A DNA stretch of 64,000 nt, taken from Sinorhizobium americanum (GTDB taxonomy: Bacteria; Pseudomonadota; Alphaproteobacteria; Rhizobiales; Rhizobiaceae). Position numbers and translations under genes: made by a program. A model generated the notes under the pieces. That model saw nothing but the letters and a program-made list of their open reading frames with translations, had not been told where the DNA came from and did no database searches. Below, piece by piece: positions 45,658 through 55,330 of the stretch. The stretch lies in the NCBI RefSeq assembly GCF_001651855.1, contig NZ_LNQC01000077.1, positions 27,254-91,253 of the forward strand. Direction: 5' to 3'. Position 1 is the stretch's first letter. Every line of letters starts with the position of its first letter.

Positions 45658-46527
45658 TCAACTCACGAATTTCGGCCGCCGCGCCATCTGCGCCTGCTGA
45701 CTCAGCCAGACGCTCGCAAAGACGACGACAATGCCGAGCGACTGTACGACAGTCAACTCTTGTCCGAGCACACCCCAGCCGAGCAGGATCGCCACGACCG
45801 GGCTCAGGAAGCCGAGCGGGGAGACCTGGGACGGCTCGAGCCGTGACAATCCGCGGAACCACAGGAGATAGGTGAAGGCGGCGCCGATCAGGCCGAGATA
45901 GGCGAATCCCAGCAGATTGGATACGGTGAGCGGTGGCAGAGAGGGCTCGAAGAACAATGCCACCGGCACGAGGAGAAGCCCGCCGGCCGCCAATTGCCAG
46001 GCGGTGAAGGTCAGCGGCGCGACCGGTGGCGCCCAATGGCGGCTCAGCACCGTCCCGAAGGCCATGGAGACCGCGCCGGCGAGACCGGCCGCGACGCCCA
46101 GCGGATCGAGCGCGGCGCCGGGCGTCAGCACCAGTAGCGCCACCCCGCCTATGCCGGCCATGCCGGCGATGACGCTCAGCGCCTTGATCGGCGAACCAAG
46201 AACGACACGCGACAGCATCACGACGATCAGCGGCTGGATGGCGCCGACGGTCGCGGCGACGCCGCCCGGAAGGCGGTAGGCCGAGACGAACAGCATCGCC
46301 CAGAAGAAGGAGAAATTGAGTGCGCCGAGCAGAAAGCTGCGCGGCCACCAGATGCCCTTCGGCATTTGCCGGACGACGAACAGCAACAGCAGGCCGGCAG
46401 GCAGGGCTCTCAGCATGGCCACCGTCAGCGGGTAGCCGGCCGGGAGGAATTCGGTGGTGACCAGATAGGTACTTCCCCAAATCGCCGGGGCTATGGCGGT
46501 AAAGGCAAGGTCGAGGTTCTGCTTCAT
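45658..46527 (-). CDS. EamA/DMT-family transporter (MarR-controlled)
   Basis: 289 residues, about ten hydrophobic segments in two EamA repeats (AIAPAIWGSTYLVTTEFLP opens the first; AFTYLLWFRGLSRLEPSQVSPLGFLSP lies in the second). Probably an exporter or purine-type permease; substrate unknown. ATG at 46527. Divergent from a MarR gene with two strong palindromic operators between them. Confidence 0.88.
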   Translation of the reverse strand: MKQNLDLAFTAIAPAIWGSTYLVTTEFLPAGYPLTVAMLRALPAGLLLLFVVRQMPKGIWWPRSFLLGALNFSFFWAMLFVSAYRLPGGVAATVGAIQPLIVVMLSRVVLGSPIKALSVIAGMAGIGGVALLVLTPGAALDPLGVAAGLAGAVSMAFGTVLSRHWAPPVAPLTFTAWQLAAGGLLLVPVALFFEPSLPPLTVSNLLGFAYLGLIGAAFTYLLWFRGLSRLEPSQVSPLGFLSPVVAILLGWGVLGQELTVVQSLGIVVVFASVWLSQQAQMARRPKFVS

Positions 46528-46542
46528 TATCTTTATCTCAAG

Positions 46543-46560
46543 TAACTTGATATCAAGATA
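46543..46560. promoter_or_regulatory. MarR operator 1 (EamA side)
   Basis: TAACTTGATATCAAGATA, palindromic except one base pair, 16 bases upstream of the EamA start. Half-sites share CTTGA/TCAAG with the site at 46575-46592. Confidence 0.65.
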
Positions 46561-46574
46561 AATGTAGCGCAATT

Positions 46575-46592
46575 TATCTTGACGTCAAGATA
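46575..46592. promoter_or_regulatory. MarR operator 2 (perfect palindrome)
   Basis: TATCTTGACGTCAAGATA, a perfect 18-base palindrome 32 bases (three helical turns) from operator 1. Confidence 0.75.
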
Positions 46593-46649
46593 CACACTTA
46601 GTAGTGCCATGCTGAAGGCGCGGAGAGGCTCCGCTGCCATGCCGTATGG

Positions 46650-47153
46650 ATGGCCATGAAACATAGCGACAAGGACCACGTGGATAGGATCCTGGCACAG
46701 TGGCGGCGGGAACGGCCGGAGCTGGACGTTTCCGCCATGGGTCCGCTCGGCCGATTGGCGCGGCTGAGGGCTCATGTCGCCCGCGAGCAGGAAACGGTCT
46801 TCACCCAGTACGATCTCTCGTCGGCAAGTTTCGACGTGCTGGCGACGCTCCGCCGCTCCGGCCCGCCCTTTCAACTTTCGCCGGGCGAACTGCTTGCGGC
46901 AACAATGGTGACCTCCGGCACCATGACCAACCGCATCGACCAACTCGAAAGAGCGGGCCTCGTCGAGCGGCTGGACAATCCCGAAGACCGCCGCGGCGTG
47001 ATCATCGCATTGACGCCGGAGGGCTTGCAGCGCATCGATGCCGCAGCGGCCGCACATGTCGCCAACCAGCAGCGCCTGATCGCGGGGCTCGAGCCCGAGG
47101 AACGGGAGGCGCTCGACACGCTGCTCAGGAAATTTCTCGCGACATTCGAATGA
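46650..47153 (+). CDS. MarR family transcriptional regulator (next to EamA)
   Basis: 167 residues; an in-frame ATG two codons later is an alternative start. N-terminal helices with a conserved QYDLSSASFDVLATL block, then winged HTH (TMVTSGTMTNRIDQLERAGLVER) and wing DNPEDRRGVIIALT. The divergent EamA gene and two palindromes with matching half-sites point to a local repressor of exporter expression. It ends five bases from a convergent flavodoxin-like gene. Confidence 0.9.
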   Translation: MAMKHSDKDHVDRILAQWRRERPELDVSAMGPLGRLARLRAHVAREQETVFTQYDLSSASFDVLATLRRSGPPFQLSPGELLAATMVTSGTMTNRIDQLERAGLVERLDNPEDRRGVIIALTPEGLQRIDAAAAAHVANQQRLIAGLEPEEREALDTLLRKFLATFE

Positions 47154-47158
47154 GCTGA

Positions 47159-47749
47159 TCAGATGCGGCTCAGCAAGGCGCGCACGCGCTTGATATGGCG
47201 CTTGCGCTTCGCCTCCGTTGCCCGGTCCATGTCGTGAAGGCTGACCATGCGGAACCGGAGATCCTTGCTGCAGAAGGCGGCGATGCCGCGCTTCAGCAGG
47301 CGGCGAACCGGGTTGCCCATATAGAGATGCACGACCCACCAGGGCGAGCCGGTCGTCGTAAGCGCCCAGAACAGCTTTATGTTAGTGAGCCGCGGGATGA
47401 TGCGTCCGCCCGCCGGATCGTGCTCGAACGCGACACCCGGAGCGAAGACCCGGTCGAAGAAGCCTTTCAGGATCGCCGGAAAATTGAACCACCATTGCGG
47501 GACGACGAGCATGAGCCCGTCGGCCGCCTGAAGCCGCTCGATCCAGCCGGCAACTTCGGCGGCATCATATCGCTCGGCAAAATAGCTGGCGCGCTCGGCA
47601 CCGGTCATTCGCGATTCGAAACCTTCGCGATAGAGATCGAGCAGATCGACGCTGTGACCCCGCCCCTCCAAGGTTTCCTTGGCAGCCTTTGCGACGCTCG
47701 CCGCGAAGCTGTCCTCAAGCGGATGGGCGAGCACCAGCAGAATCCGCAT
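47159..47749 (-). CDS. NAD(P)H quinone-reductase-like flavodoxin-fold protein
   Basis: 196 residues from the ATG at 47749. Flavodoxin-2 fold: MRILLVLAHPLEDSFAASVA at the N-terminus (FMN/FAD phosphate region), DGLMLVVPQWWFNFPAILKGFFDRVF and the TTGSPWW loop, all typical of the NQO1/WrbA-like quinone reductases and modulators of drug activity. Likely two-electron reduction of quinones. It lies downstream of xseA on the same strand, 10 bases away. Confidence 0.88.
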   Translation of the reverse strand: MRILLVLAHPLEDSFAASVAKAAKETLEGRGHSVDLLDLYREGFESRMTGAERASYFAERYDAAEVAGWIERLQAADGLMLVVPQWWFNFPAILKGFFDRVFAPGVAFEHDPAGGRIIPRLTNIKLFWALTTTGSPWWVVHLYMGNPVRRLLKRGIAAFCSKDLRFRMVSLHDMDRATEAKRKRHIKRVRALLSRI

Positions 47750-47759
47750 CGCCACCCTC

Positions 47760-49337
47760 TTAGAACAGGCTGCCCTGCTTTGTCGGCACGGCCGTTCGGG
47801 CCGTTCGTTTCTTCGGCGCCGCGGGCGAGCCGCCCTCGCCCGCAACCGCCGCAACTCGGCCGTCCGCGAATTCGAGCGACAGCGCCATGCCCTCCGTCAC
47901 CGCCGCCGCCTGCTTCACCGGTTCGCCCGCTGCATCACGCACCAGGGCAAAGCCGCGCTGCAGGACGTTGCGATAGGACAGCGATTGCAGCACCCGGTCC
48001 TGCGCCGCGAGCGCGCCCTTCAGCCGGCGCATATCCGCGGCCATGGCGCCATCGGCGCGCGCGCTCAAGCCCGAGACACGATCCGAGGCGCGGTGGATCT
48101 GGCTGACGAGACGCGACGGCAGCGCCCGAAGCGACGCATCGGCGGCGGAAACCCGCGCCTGCCGGCGGTCGAGCTGGCGCTCCACGCAGCGCTCGGCTTT
48201 GTTCATTGCCTCAAGAAGATGCCGGCGTTGCTCGCGGATCTTCGTCGTCAGCAGCTCCGGGCGCAGATGGGCCGCGATGCGCTCAAAGCTGCGGCGCTTG
48301 TTGGCGGTGTTCATCTGCAGGCCGCGGCCGAGACCGGCGGCCGCCTCGTCGAAGCGTCTCCTTGGCAGGGCCAGCAACTGATCGAGCGACGGCAGCGCCC
48401 GGGCGAGCGCTCGTAGCGCGTGGCGGCGGTGATCCATCTGCCGTGTGGCGGCCGCCTGCAGCCGGGCCGAAAGATTGGCGATCTGCGCCTCGATATCGGC
48501 CTTCACCGGAACCGCCATCTCGGCCGCGCCGGTCGGCGTCGGCGCCCGCTGGTCGGAGGCGTAGTCGATCAGCGTCCAGTCGGTTTCGTGACCGACGGCC
48601 GAGATCAGCGGAATGGCGGAGGCCGCCGCCGCGCGCACCACCGCCTCGTCGTTGAAGCACCAGAGATCCTCGAGGCTGCCGCCACCGCGCGCGACGATCA
48701 GCACCTCCGGTCGCGGAATGGCGCCGCCGATCTCGAGCGCGTTGAAGCCGCGGATCGCCGCCTCGATCTCGTCGCACGCCCCATCACCCTGGACGCGCAC
48801 CGGCCAGACGACGACATGGACGGGAAAGCGATCGGCAATCCGGTGCAGGATGTCGCGGATGACGGCGCCTGTCGGCGAGGTGACGACGCCGATCACCTTC
48901 GGCATGAAGGGCAGCTGCCGCTTCCGTGCGGCATCGAACAGGCCCTCTGCCGCGAGCTTGCGCTTGCGCTCCTCGATCATCGCCATCAGCGCGCCGGCAC
49001 CGGCGGGTTCGAGCGAGTCGATTACAATCTGGTATTTCGACGAGCCGGGAAAGGTCGTGACCCGGCCGGTCGCGATCACTTCCATCCCCTCCTCCGGCCG
49101 GAATTTCAGCCGCGCGAAGGTGCCCTTCCAGATCACCGCCTCCATTCGGGCGCGATCGTCCTTCAGCGCGAAATAGGCGTGGCCGGAGGAATGCGGCCCG
49201 CGATAGCCGGAAATCTCGCCGCGCACCCGCACATGCTCGAAGGCCTGCTCGAGCGTGCGCTTGATCGAGCCGGACAGTTCCGACACCGAATATTCGGCGA
49301 CGTTGGATGAAGAATCGGATTCGAAGAACGACGTCAT
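47760..49337 (-). CDS. xseA: Exodeoxyribonuclease VII large subunit
   Basis: Catalytic subunit of exonuclease VII, which degrades single-stranded DNA in both directions. 525 residues. N-terminal OB-fold ([19 protein letters not shown]), then the catalytic region with [14 protein letters not shown], the [14 protein letters not shown] block and [14 protein letters not shown]; a long helical region follows, then a C-terminal tail with proline- and lysine-rich ending. The small subunit gene xseB is not next to it. Confidence 0.95.
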   Translation of the reverse strand: MTSFFESDSSSNVAEYSVSELSGSIKRTLEQAFEHVRVRGEISGYRGPHSSGHAYFALKDDRARMEAVIWKGTFARLKFRPEEGMEVIATGRVTTFPGSSKYQIVIDSLEPAGAGALMAMIEERKRKLAAEGLFDAARKRQLPFMPKVIGVVTSPTGAVIRDILHRIADRFPVHVVVWPVRVQGDGACDEIEAAIRGFNALEIGGAIPRPEVLIVARGGGSLEDLWCFNDEAVVRAAAASAIPLISAVGHETDWTLIDYASDQRAPTPTGAAEMAVPVKADIEAQIANLSARLQAAATRQMDHRRHALRALARALPSLDQLLALPRRRFDEAAAGLGRGLQMNTANKRRSFERIAAHLRPELLTTKIREQRRHLLEAMNKAERCVERQLDRRQARVSAADASLRALPSRLVSQIHRASDRVSGLSARADGAMAADMRRLKGALAAQDRVLQSLSYRNVLQRGFALVRDAAGEPVKQAAAVTEGMALSLEFADGRVAAVAGEGGSPAAPKKRTARTAVPTKQGSLF

Positions 49338-49389
49338 GAGCCCTTTGTAGCCGACCGGGCGCCGAAGATCAGCACTCCGTGGCGCCTTT

Positions 49390-50184
49390 TTACTGTTTTT
49401 CCGGCGAGGTGGCCTTCTCGAAAAAGCGTCGCGTCGCCTCGTCCGCTGGAAAGAAGGATTCGATCAGCACGCCCTCCACCAGTGCATCCTGGGTCGAACC
49501 GAAGGTCGACAGCGTCGTGATGAAGCGGAGTTGCGTATCACCGACACGCAGTTCGATCGGCAGCACCGGCAAACGATCCGTAACAGGATAGCTGTCGAGC
49601 GCCTTGATGACCGCCGGATCGGCAGTGAGCCGGTCGAGCCGGCGCTGCAGCGGACTGCGCGGCCCCTGCAGCCAGGCCTCCGTCCGAACCCGCTGGACAA
49701 GATCGGCGGCTGCAGCCTCCCAATTCACGACGAGGCTACGGACGCTCTCGGCTCCCAGGAAAGCATCGAGGAAATTCTCGCCCGGCCTGAACGGCACGTC
49801 GGCCGCCTCGGCAAGCGCTGCAAAGGCCGGATTGGCCAAGAGCACGCTGTACTGGTGATCGAGGACAAGGCCCGGATACGGGTCGTGCCGGTCCAGCATC
49901 AAACGGATCGCGTCGGCGATGGCGGCCGGCATGGCGTCGAGGCCGGCGGCCGGGCGCGTCGCCATGCGCGGCCGATAGCCGGCCGCGGAAAAGAGCGAGC
50001 CCTGGTCGCGCGCCGGGATATCGAGCACCGAGGCGAGCCGCAGGATCATCCCCTCGGTCGGCCGCGAACGCCCGGTTTCGAGAAAAGAAAGGTGCCGGGT
50101 GGAAATGCCCGCCGCGGTCGCCAGGTCAAGCTGACTCATGCGGCGATGGCCGCGCCATTCCTTCAGGTGACTGCCGAATGCCAT
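49390..50184 (-). CDS. HTH regulator with MmyB-like ligand-binding domain
   Basis: 264 residues: Xre-type HTH at the N-terminus ([22 protein letters not shown], residues 15-36), followed by a MmyB-like (PAS-related) domain with the typical [17 protein letters not shown] segment. Members of this group often control a neighbouring oxidoreductase or transporter. Divergent from a small membrane protein gene, with a perfect palindrome in the gap, likely its own operator. Confidence 0.88.
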   Translation of the reverse strand: MAFGSHLKEWRGHRRMSQLDLATAAGISTRHLSFLETGRSRPTEGMILRLASVLDIPARDQGSLFSAAGYRPRMATRPAAGLDAMPAAIADAIRLMLDRHDPYPGLVLDHQYSVLLANPAFAALAEAADVPFRPGENFLDAFLGAESVRSLVVNWEAAAADLVQRVRTEAWLQGPRSPLQRRLDRLTADPAVIKALDSYPVTDRLPVLPIELRVGDTQLRFITTLSTFGSTQDALVEGVLIESFFPADEATRRFFEKATSPEKQ

Positions 50185-50237
50185 GAATGTCTTCCTTCGT
50201 TGCGCGGCAAGAGTGGCCCGAACGCGGCGTGAAATCC

Positions 50238-50254
50238 ATTACCTCCGAGGTAAT
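50238..50254. promoter_or_regulatory. Operator of the MmyB-like regulator
   Basis: ATTACCTC-C-GAGGTAAT: perfect eight-base arms around one central base, in the 127-base gap between the regulator and the membrane protein gene. Confidence 0.65.
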
Positions 50255-50311
50255 TGGTTTGGTGCTCGCAACGGGCCAGCATCGCTCCATCGACAACCGA
50301 AGGAGACCGAC

Positions 50312-50722
50312 ATGCTCGCCCTTTCCCACCGCTCGCTTCTCAACAAGACGTTCATCGCCGACGGCATCTTCTCGCTCGTCGTCGGCACGATCCTGATCGC
50401 CGACGCCGGGCCGCTGGCGGCGCTGGTCGGCCCCGCCCTTTCGCCAACAGCCATCGTCGCGCTGGGCATGGGTCTGCTGCTCTGGGGCGCCTTTCACGTG
50501 ATCTCGGCGCGAAACGGCGGCCCGACTGCTCTGGCGGCCCGAATCAGCATCGCTGGCGACATTCTCTGGGAGATCGCCAGCCTCGTCATCCTCGCCCTTG
50601 CCTACGCGTCGCTGACGGCGACCGGCATCGGGCTGATCATCGTGGCGATGATCGGCGTCGCCGACTTTCTTTTCCTGAAGCTGAGGGGTGCCTTCCAGGC
50701 GGGCATGCGGCAGGCCGCTTAG
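50312..50722 (+). CDS. Small four-helix membrane protein
   Basis: 136 residues, four hydrophobic segments (about 20-40, 48-66, 82-105 and 108-125), mostly Ala/Leu/Ile/Gly; charged N- and C-termini. AAGGAG lies nine bases before the ATG. No family recognised with confidence. It is probably the main target of the divergent MmyB-like regulator, through the palindrome at 50238. Confidence 0.75.
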   Translation: MLALSHRSLLNKTFIADGIFSLVVGTILIADAGPLAALVGPALSPTAIVALGMGLLLWGAFHVISARNGGPTALAARISIAGDILWEIASLVILALAYASLTATGIGLIIVAMIGVADFLFLKLRGAFQAGMRQAA

Positions 50723-50774
50723 GTCAGAGAAATGCGACGGCCAGCCGTTTTGGCGGGCCGTCTTTGAATCGGCC

Positions 50775-51761
50775 TCAGACTGCCTCCCAGCCGGCCTTCT
50801 CGCTGGCGCGATAGATCGCGTCGATGAACTTCTGATTGAGGCGCGAACTCTCCAGCGTCACCACCTCTTCCGCCTCACCCTTCGCCGCACGCGCGAAGGC
50901 TTCCGCCTCGAGCTTGTACTGGCGCGCATCCTGGAAGCGGAAAAGCTGCGACTGGGCGTGGTTCTGGTTGGTGAGTTCCACTTCCTCACGGCCGTAGCGA
51001 TCCGCATTGAACGGCGATTTCACCTCTATGTAGCCCTGGTCGCCGTGGAAGACCATGACCTGACGGGCGGCGAGCTGCGTGGAGATGTAGAAGCTCAGCT
51101 CGAAATCACCGAAGTCGGCGCGCACGCTCGAATAGATGTCGGTGCCGAATTCCGGATCCCGGTCGGTATTGGCCTGGACACGCAGCGGCTCCTTGCCGGT
51201 GGTGAAGCGGGTGGTGATCGCCGGGTAGACGCCGATGTCAGGCAGGCCGCCGCCGCCGAGCGCCGGAACGTTGCGCATGTTGCCGGGGTCGCGATTGTAA
51301 TAGGTGAAGGCACCCTGGACGTGCCGGAGCTTGCCGATCGCTCCGTCGGCAATGAGCGAGCGCACCTTCCGCCAGACGGGGCTGTAGGTGACCATATAGG
51401 CCTCAGAAACCAGCACCCTGTTGCGGTCGCGCGCCGCGATCACCGCCTCGATCTCCTCGGCCTTGAGCGCCAGCGGCTTTTCGCAAAGCACGTGCTTGCC
51501 GGCATCGGCCGCCTTGATCGCCCACTCGACGTGCTGCGAAGTCGGGAGCGGAATATAGACGGCGTCGATCACGTCGGAGGCAAGCATCTCCTCATAGGAA
51601 CCGAAGGCATGCGGCACCGAGAAGCGGTCGGCCATCGCCCGTGCCTTCGCCTGGTCGCGGCTGGCGATTGCCGTGACCACGCAATTCTCGGCATCCTGAA
51701 TGGCGGGCACCACGAGTTCGCGGCCGATCCTGGCCGTCGACAGAATTCCGAAGCGCAACAT
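50775..51761 (-). CDS. Gfo/Idh/MocA family oxidoreductase
   Basis: NAD(P)-dependent dehydrogenase acting on a sugar or cyclitol, 328 residues. Rossmann opening [19 protein letters not shown], the EKPLAL signature with the conserved lysine, and [13 protein letters not shown] in the C-terminal domain (D-x-x-x-Y variant of the catalytic region). Substrate not identifiable. Divergent from an aldo/keto reductase gene. Confidence 0.9.
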   Translation of the reverse strand: MLRFGILSTARIGRELVVPAIQDAENCVVTAIASRDQAKARAMADRFSVPHAFGSYEEMLASDVIDAVYIPLPTSQHVEWAIKAADAGKHVLCEKPLALKAEEIEAVIAARDRNRVLVSEAYMVTYSPVWRKVRSLIADGAIGKLRHVQGAFTYYNRDPGNMRNVPALGGGGLPDIGVYPAITTRFTTGKEPLRVQANTDRDPEFGTDIYSSVRADFGDFELSFYISTQLAARQVMVFHGDQGYIEVKSPFNADRYGREEVELTNQNHAQSQLFRFQDARQYKLEAEAFARAAKGEAEEVVTLESSRLNQKFIDAIYRASEKAGWEAV

Positions 51762-52070
51762 GGGGCAGTCTCCTTTTCGAGCGGAACGTGAGTGAGGCTC
51801 TTGACGAGCCCGCATCCTGATCGATTGCTGTAGGTCAGAGCGGGACGCGGGCGGAAAACGGCTCGCACCTTTAGTGAGGACCGATCGCGGTGCGATTCCA
51901 AATCGCGCGATCAGGCGAACCGACACTATCGCCGAGGTACGTGCCTAGCAAGCGGGGCGCGGACCGGAAAATCGGTGACTGCAGGTGTCATTGGGCCGGA
52001 AGCTGGCCTATGTTTCCCGGCAATCCTCCCGATCGCAGCTCGTTTTAATCCAACCACACGGAGCGAAACC
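51762..52070. other. Divergent promoter region between two oxidoreductase genes
   Basis: 309 bases without a supported gene. It contains GCGATT-CCA-AATCGC at 51892-51906, a six-base inverted repeat with a three-base spacer that could be an operator, and a second C/G-rich stretch with no clear motif. No regulator gene is adjacent. Confidence 0.4.
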
Positions 52071-53021
52071 ATGGAAATGCGCAGACTTGGCCGTACGGGT
52101 CTTTCCATTGCCCCCCTCGTCTTCGGCGGCAACGTTTTCGGCTGGACGGCGGACGAGAAAACCTCCTTCGCCCTCCTAGATGCCTTTTTCGATGGAGGCT
52201 TCAATGCCGTCGATACGGCGGACGTCTATTCCTCCTGGGTACCCGGAAACCGGGGCGGCGAATCCGAGACGATCATCGGCAAGTGGTTGAAGCAGTCCGG
52301 ACGCCCGCGCGACCGGGCCGTCATCGTCACCAAGGTCGGCTCCGACCTCGGACCCGAACGCAAGGGACTCTCGCGCCGCTGGATCCTGCAGGCGGTCGAA
52401 GAGTCGCTGAAGCGCCTGCAGACCGACCATATCGACCTTTACTTGTCGCACTGGCCCGATCCGGAGGTCCCCTATGAGGAGACGCTCGCCGCCTATGACA
52501 CGCTCCTCGCCCAGGGCAAGGTGCGGGCGATCGGCGCCTCGAACCTCGATGCGGGGCAACTCGGCGACACCCTCGCCGTCGCGAAGGCGAAAAACCTGCC
52601 GCGTTATGACGTTCTGCAGCCGGAATACAATCTCTACGACCGCGCCGCCTATGACGGGCCGCTGCGCGACCTCTGCATCGCCGAGGAGATCGGCGTCATC
52701 ACCTATTTCAGCCTCGCCCGGGGCTTTCTTTCCGGCAAGTACCGCTCGCACCAGGATCTTGAAGGCTCGGCGCGGGGCGGCGGCGTCGAAAAATATCTGG
52801 ACGGGCGCGGCATGCGCATTCTCGGCGTACTCGACGAGATCGCCGAGGAGACCGGCGCGAAACAGGCGGAGATCGCCCTTGCCTGGATCATCGCCCGCGA
52901 CGGCATCACCGCGCCGATCGCCAGCGGCACGAATCTCGATCAGCTGGCAAGCCTCCTGAAATCGGCGGAACTCAAGCTCTCGGAAGAGGCGATCCAGCGG
53001 CTGAACGATGTGAGCGGATAG
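52071..53021 (+). CDS. Aldo/keto reductase
   Basis: 316 residues, TIM-barrel NADPH-dependent reductase. Visible: MRRLGRTGLSIAPLVFGGN, NAVDTADVYS (catalytic Asp and Tyr), DLYLSHWPDP (His pocket) and the C-terminal GTNLDQLASL nucleotide-binding part. Substrate unknown; possibly a sugar-derived aldehyde or ketone, given the adjacent Gfo/Idh/MocA gene. GGAG is 11 bases before the ATG. Confidence 0.92.
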   Translation: MEMRRLGRTGLSIAPLVFGGNVFGWTADEKTSFALLDAFFDGGFNAVDTADVYSSWVPGNRGGESETIIGKWLKQSGRPRDRAVIVTKVGSDLGPERKGLSRRWILQAVEESLKRLQTDHIDLYLSHWPDPEVPYEETLAAYDTLLAQGKVRAIGASNLDAGQLGDTLAVAKAKNLPRYDVLQPEYNLYDRAAYDGPLRDLCIAEEIGVITYFSLARGFLSGKYRSHQDLEGSARGGGVEKYLDGRGMRILGVLDEIAEETGAKQAEIALAWIIARDGITAPIASGTNLDQLASLLKSAELKLSEEAIQRLNDVSG

Positions 53022-53039
53022 CACATCACGCAAGAATGG

Positions 53040-53189
53040 CCCCTCCCCAACCCCTCCCCACAGGTGGGAGGGGCTTGCACACGTCGCTCCGTTAGATGAC
53101 ATACCTAACCATCCGAACTCGAGAGACCGGTGAGATATGCACTTGGTGGGCGCGGCAGGTTAAGCCCCTCCCACCTGTGGGGAGGGGCT
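53040..53189. repeat. RIME-type palindromic element R7
   Basis: CCCCTCCCCAACCCCTCCCC with CAGGTGGGAGGGGCTTG on one side and the mirrored AAGCCCCTCCCACCTGTGGG on the other. Same type as R3 and R4. Lies between convergent genes. Confidence 0.85.
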
Positions 53190-53196
53190 TTCGTTA

Positions 53197-53817
53197 CTAT
53201 GCCCTTACGAGCGCCGGGAACCCCGGATAAAGATCCCCGTGGCTGCCTTCATGGTTGGCCATGCCGGGCTTCGTCAGGAGGCCGCGCGGCTCGGCAAAGC
53301 TGCGGATTCTCCGTTGCGGCCGCTCATGCCATTGGATGTTGAAGGCCCAAAGCTTCGGGAAGAAGCAGAGCGAAGCATAGGGGAGGTGGTCGTGGATCCA
53401 CCAGGCCAGACTCTGCCAACCGCCCTCGCCGCGCTCCCGGTCCCAGACCCGGGGAATGACAATGCAGGCGGTCGCCCCCATGCAGCCGTCTGCGTCGCGC
53501 ATGTCCCAGATATGGTCGGCCGCCGTCGCCGCATTGGTCGAGCAGTTGAGCTTGTTCCTGTTGCCGAAGTCGTTGACGGCGCGGTTGCGATAGGCGGAGC
53601 GGATGTGAAGCCGCCCGAACGTCGCCTGCAGAGGCTCGATAAGTTCCTCGCAGAGCTTGCGACCCGCCGCGATGGCAAGCTCCGGATCGTCCGGGATGTT
53701 CGGGATCCGGTAGAAATCGGCGATCTCCGAATGCAGGAAGTCGCGCAGGAAGAAGTTTTTGGACAGGCGCACGCGGCCGAGATCCTCCAGCGACTTCATC
53801 GACCCCGGCTTCCTCAT
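53197..53817 (-). CDS. Hypothetical protein, resembles the peptidase M15 (DD-carboxypeptidase-like) fold
   Basis: About 206 residues. The start at 53817 has GGAGGG at good spacing; an ATG at 53844 overlaps the upstream SDR stop as ATGA and is the alternative. The region LSKNFFLRDFLHSEIADFYRI, then LHIRSAYRN and an AADHIWDM block resemble M15_3-type domains, but I could not locate a full zinc triad with certainty. The C-terminal part is aromatic-rich (ASLCFFPKLWAFNIQWHE). Function not assigned. Probably in an operon with the upstream SDR. Confidence 0.6.
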   Translation of the reverse strand: MRKPGSMKSLEDLGRVRLSKNFFLRDFLHSEIADFYRIPNIPDDPELAIAAGRKLCEELIEPLQATFGRLHIRSAYRNRAVNDFGNRNKLNCSTNAATAADHIWDMRDADGCMGATACIVIPRVWDRERGEGGWQSLAWWIHDHLPYASLCFFPKLWAFNIQWHERPQRRIRSFAEPRGLLTKPGMANHEGSHGDLYPGFPALVRA

Positions 53818-53840
53818 GCTTTCTTCCCTCCGCCTGTTCC

Positions 53841-54611
53841 TCATGTCCTGCTGATCGAAACGCCGCCATCGACCAGCAATGCGGCGCCGGTGACGAAGCT
53901 AGCACCGTCGGAAGCGAGGTAAAGCGCGGCCTCGGCGATTTCCGCCGGTCGCGCCATGCGCTTCAGCGCATGCAGACCTTCGACGAAGCCGCGCGTCTCG
54001 GGCGGAGCACCCGGCAGGTTCGCGGCATTGGACGGCGTGTCGGTGCCGCCCGGCAGCAGTGCATTGACCCGCACGCCGCGCGCTCCGAACTCGACCGCCA
54101 AGGACTGCACTAGGCCGATCAACCCCGCCTTGCTGGCAGCGTAGGCGGCCATCCCCGGGAAGCCTGCCGTGTGACCGACGAAGCTCGACGTGAAGACAAG
54201 CGAGCCGCCGCCACGCGCAATCATGGCCGGAGCCTGGTGCTTGGCGGCGAGAAAGGCGCTGGTCAGGTTGGTGTCGAGCGTTTCGCGCCATCCCTCGACG
54301 GAGAGCGAGGAGACCTCGCCCATGGCGCCCAACGCGCCGGCATTGTTGAAGGCGACGTCCAATCCGCCGAAGCGGCAAAGCGCCAGATCGACGAGCGCCT
54401 CGTTCAAGCCTTCGTCGCGCAGGTCGCCGGCAAGCATTGCCGCTTCGCCCCCCTCTTGCGCGATCTCCTCCACAAGCTGCTCAAGAGCCTCGGCACGCCT
54501 TGCGGCGATCACCACCTTTGCGCCTTCCCGCGCAAAGAGAGAGGCTGCCGCACGGCCTATTCCCGAACTCGCACCCGTCACGATCGCCACCTTTCCTGCA
54601 AGTCTCAGCAT
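53841..54611 (-). CDS. SDR family oxidoreductase (FabG-like)
   Basis: Classical short-chain dehydrogenase, 256 residues: TGASSGIG (cofactor loop), NNAGALG, catalytic Ser in TSSFVG, YAASK and a C-terminal GGVSI end. Reduces or oxidises a carbonyl; substrate unknown. ATG at 54611. Stop overlaps the next ORF's first ATG. Confidence 0.92.
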   Translation of the reverse strand: MLRLAGKVAIVTGASSGIGRAAASLFAREGAKVVIAARRAEALEQLVEEIAQEGGEAAMLAGDLRDEGLNEALVDLALCRFGGLDVAFNNAGALGAMGEVSSLSVEGWRETLDTNLTSAFLAAKHQAPAMIARGGGSLVFTSSFVGHTAGFPGMAAYAASKAGLIGLVQSLAVEFGARGVRVNALLPGGTDTPSNAANLPGAPPETRGFVEGLHALKRMARPAEIAEAALYLASDGASFVTGAALLVDGGVSISRT

Positions 54612-54756
54612 TTCATCTTCCTCACCATTGTTATCGACGCATGGAAGATTCCAGCTGGCGGCGGTCGCGGCCACCCGATTTCAGCGCAGCGGAAGCGGCC
54701 GCGCTCATTGGAGATCGACGGGAGACAAGGGCGTCCACGCATTTTCCCCGAAGAAA

Positions 54757-54781
54757 GGAACAAATGCCTCTGTCTGATGTT
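54757..54781 (+). promoter_or_regulatory. EcfG/RpoE2-type general stress promoter for yciE-like gene
   Basis: GGAAC at 54757-54761, 16 bases, then TGTT at 54778-54781, close to the alphaproteobacterial general-stress consensus GGAAC-N16/17-CGTT. The start codon of the YciE-like gene is 51 bases downstream. Confidence 0.6.
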
Positions 54782-54831
54782 GATTGGGCGTCACAGCCAA
54801 GCTCCCCACCGGACAAGGAAGGAATTCGACA

Positions 54832-55323
54832 ATGCCCAAGGAAAAGACAATGGACGATCTGTTCTACGACGCGCTCAAGGACATCTACTATGCCGAGCGC
54901 AAGATCCTGAAGGCTCTGCCGAAGATGGCGCGTGCCGCGCAAGCACAGGAGCTCAAGGCAGCCTTCGAAAAGCACCGCGAACAGACGGAAACCCATGTCG
55001 AGCGGCTGCAGCAGGTCTTTGAGTTGATCGGCAAGCGCGCGACAGGCAAAACCTGCGAAGCGATCGAAGGTATCATTGCAGAGGGCGAGGAAATCATGGA
55101 CGAGTTCAAGGGCACGCAGGCACTTGATGCCGGCCTGATCTCCGCCGCGCAATCCGTCGAGCACTACGAGATCGCTCGCTACGGCACCCTGAAGACATGG
55201 GCACAGACCATCGGCCTCAAGGATGCGGTCCCGCTTCTCGACGCAACGCTGAAGGAAGAAGTCGTCACCGACCAGGATCTGACGAAGCTTGCGACGGCGA
55301 AAGCGAACAGGAAGGCCGCCTGA
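54832..55323 (+). CDS. YciE/DUF892 ferritin-like protein
   Basis: 163 residues, four-helix bundle of the DUF892/YciE family. Opening MPKEKTMDDLFYDALKDIYYAERKIL, then EKHREQTETHVERL and SVEHYEIARYG give the E/H residues expected of a ferritin-like diiron centre. Induced by stress in many alphaproteobacteria; role unknown. A general-stress promoter sits upstream, and a perfect 12-base hairpin follows the stop. Confidence 0.9.
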   Translation: MPKEKTMDDLFYDALKDIYYAERKILKALPKMARAAQAQELKAAFEKHREQTETHVERLQQVFELIGKRATGKTCEAIEGIIAEGEEIMDEFKGTQALDAGLISAAQSVEHYEIARYGTLKTWAQTIGLKDAVPLLDATLKEEVVTDQDLTKLATAKANRKAA

Positions 55324-55330
55324 CTTTCGT

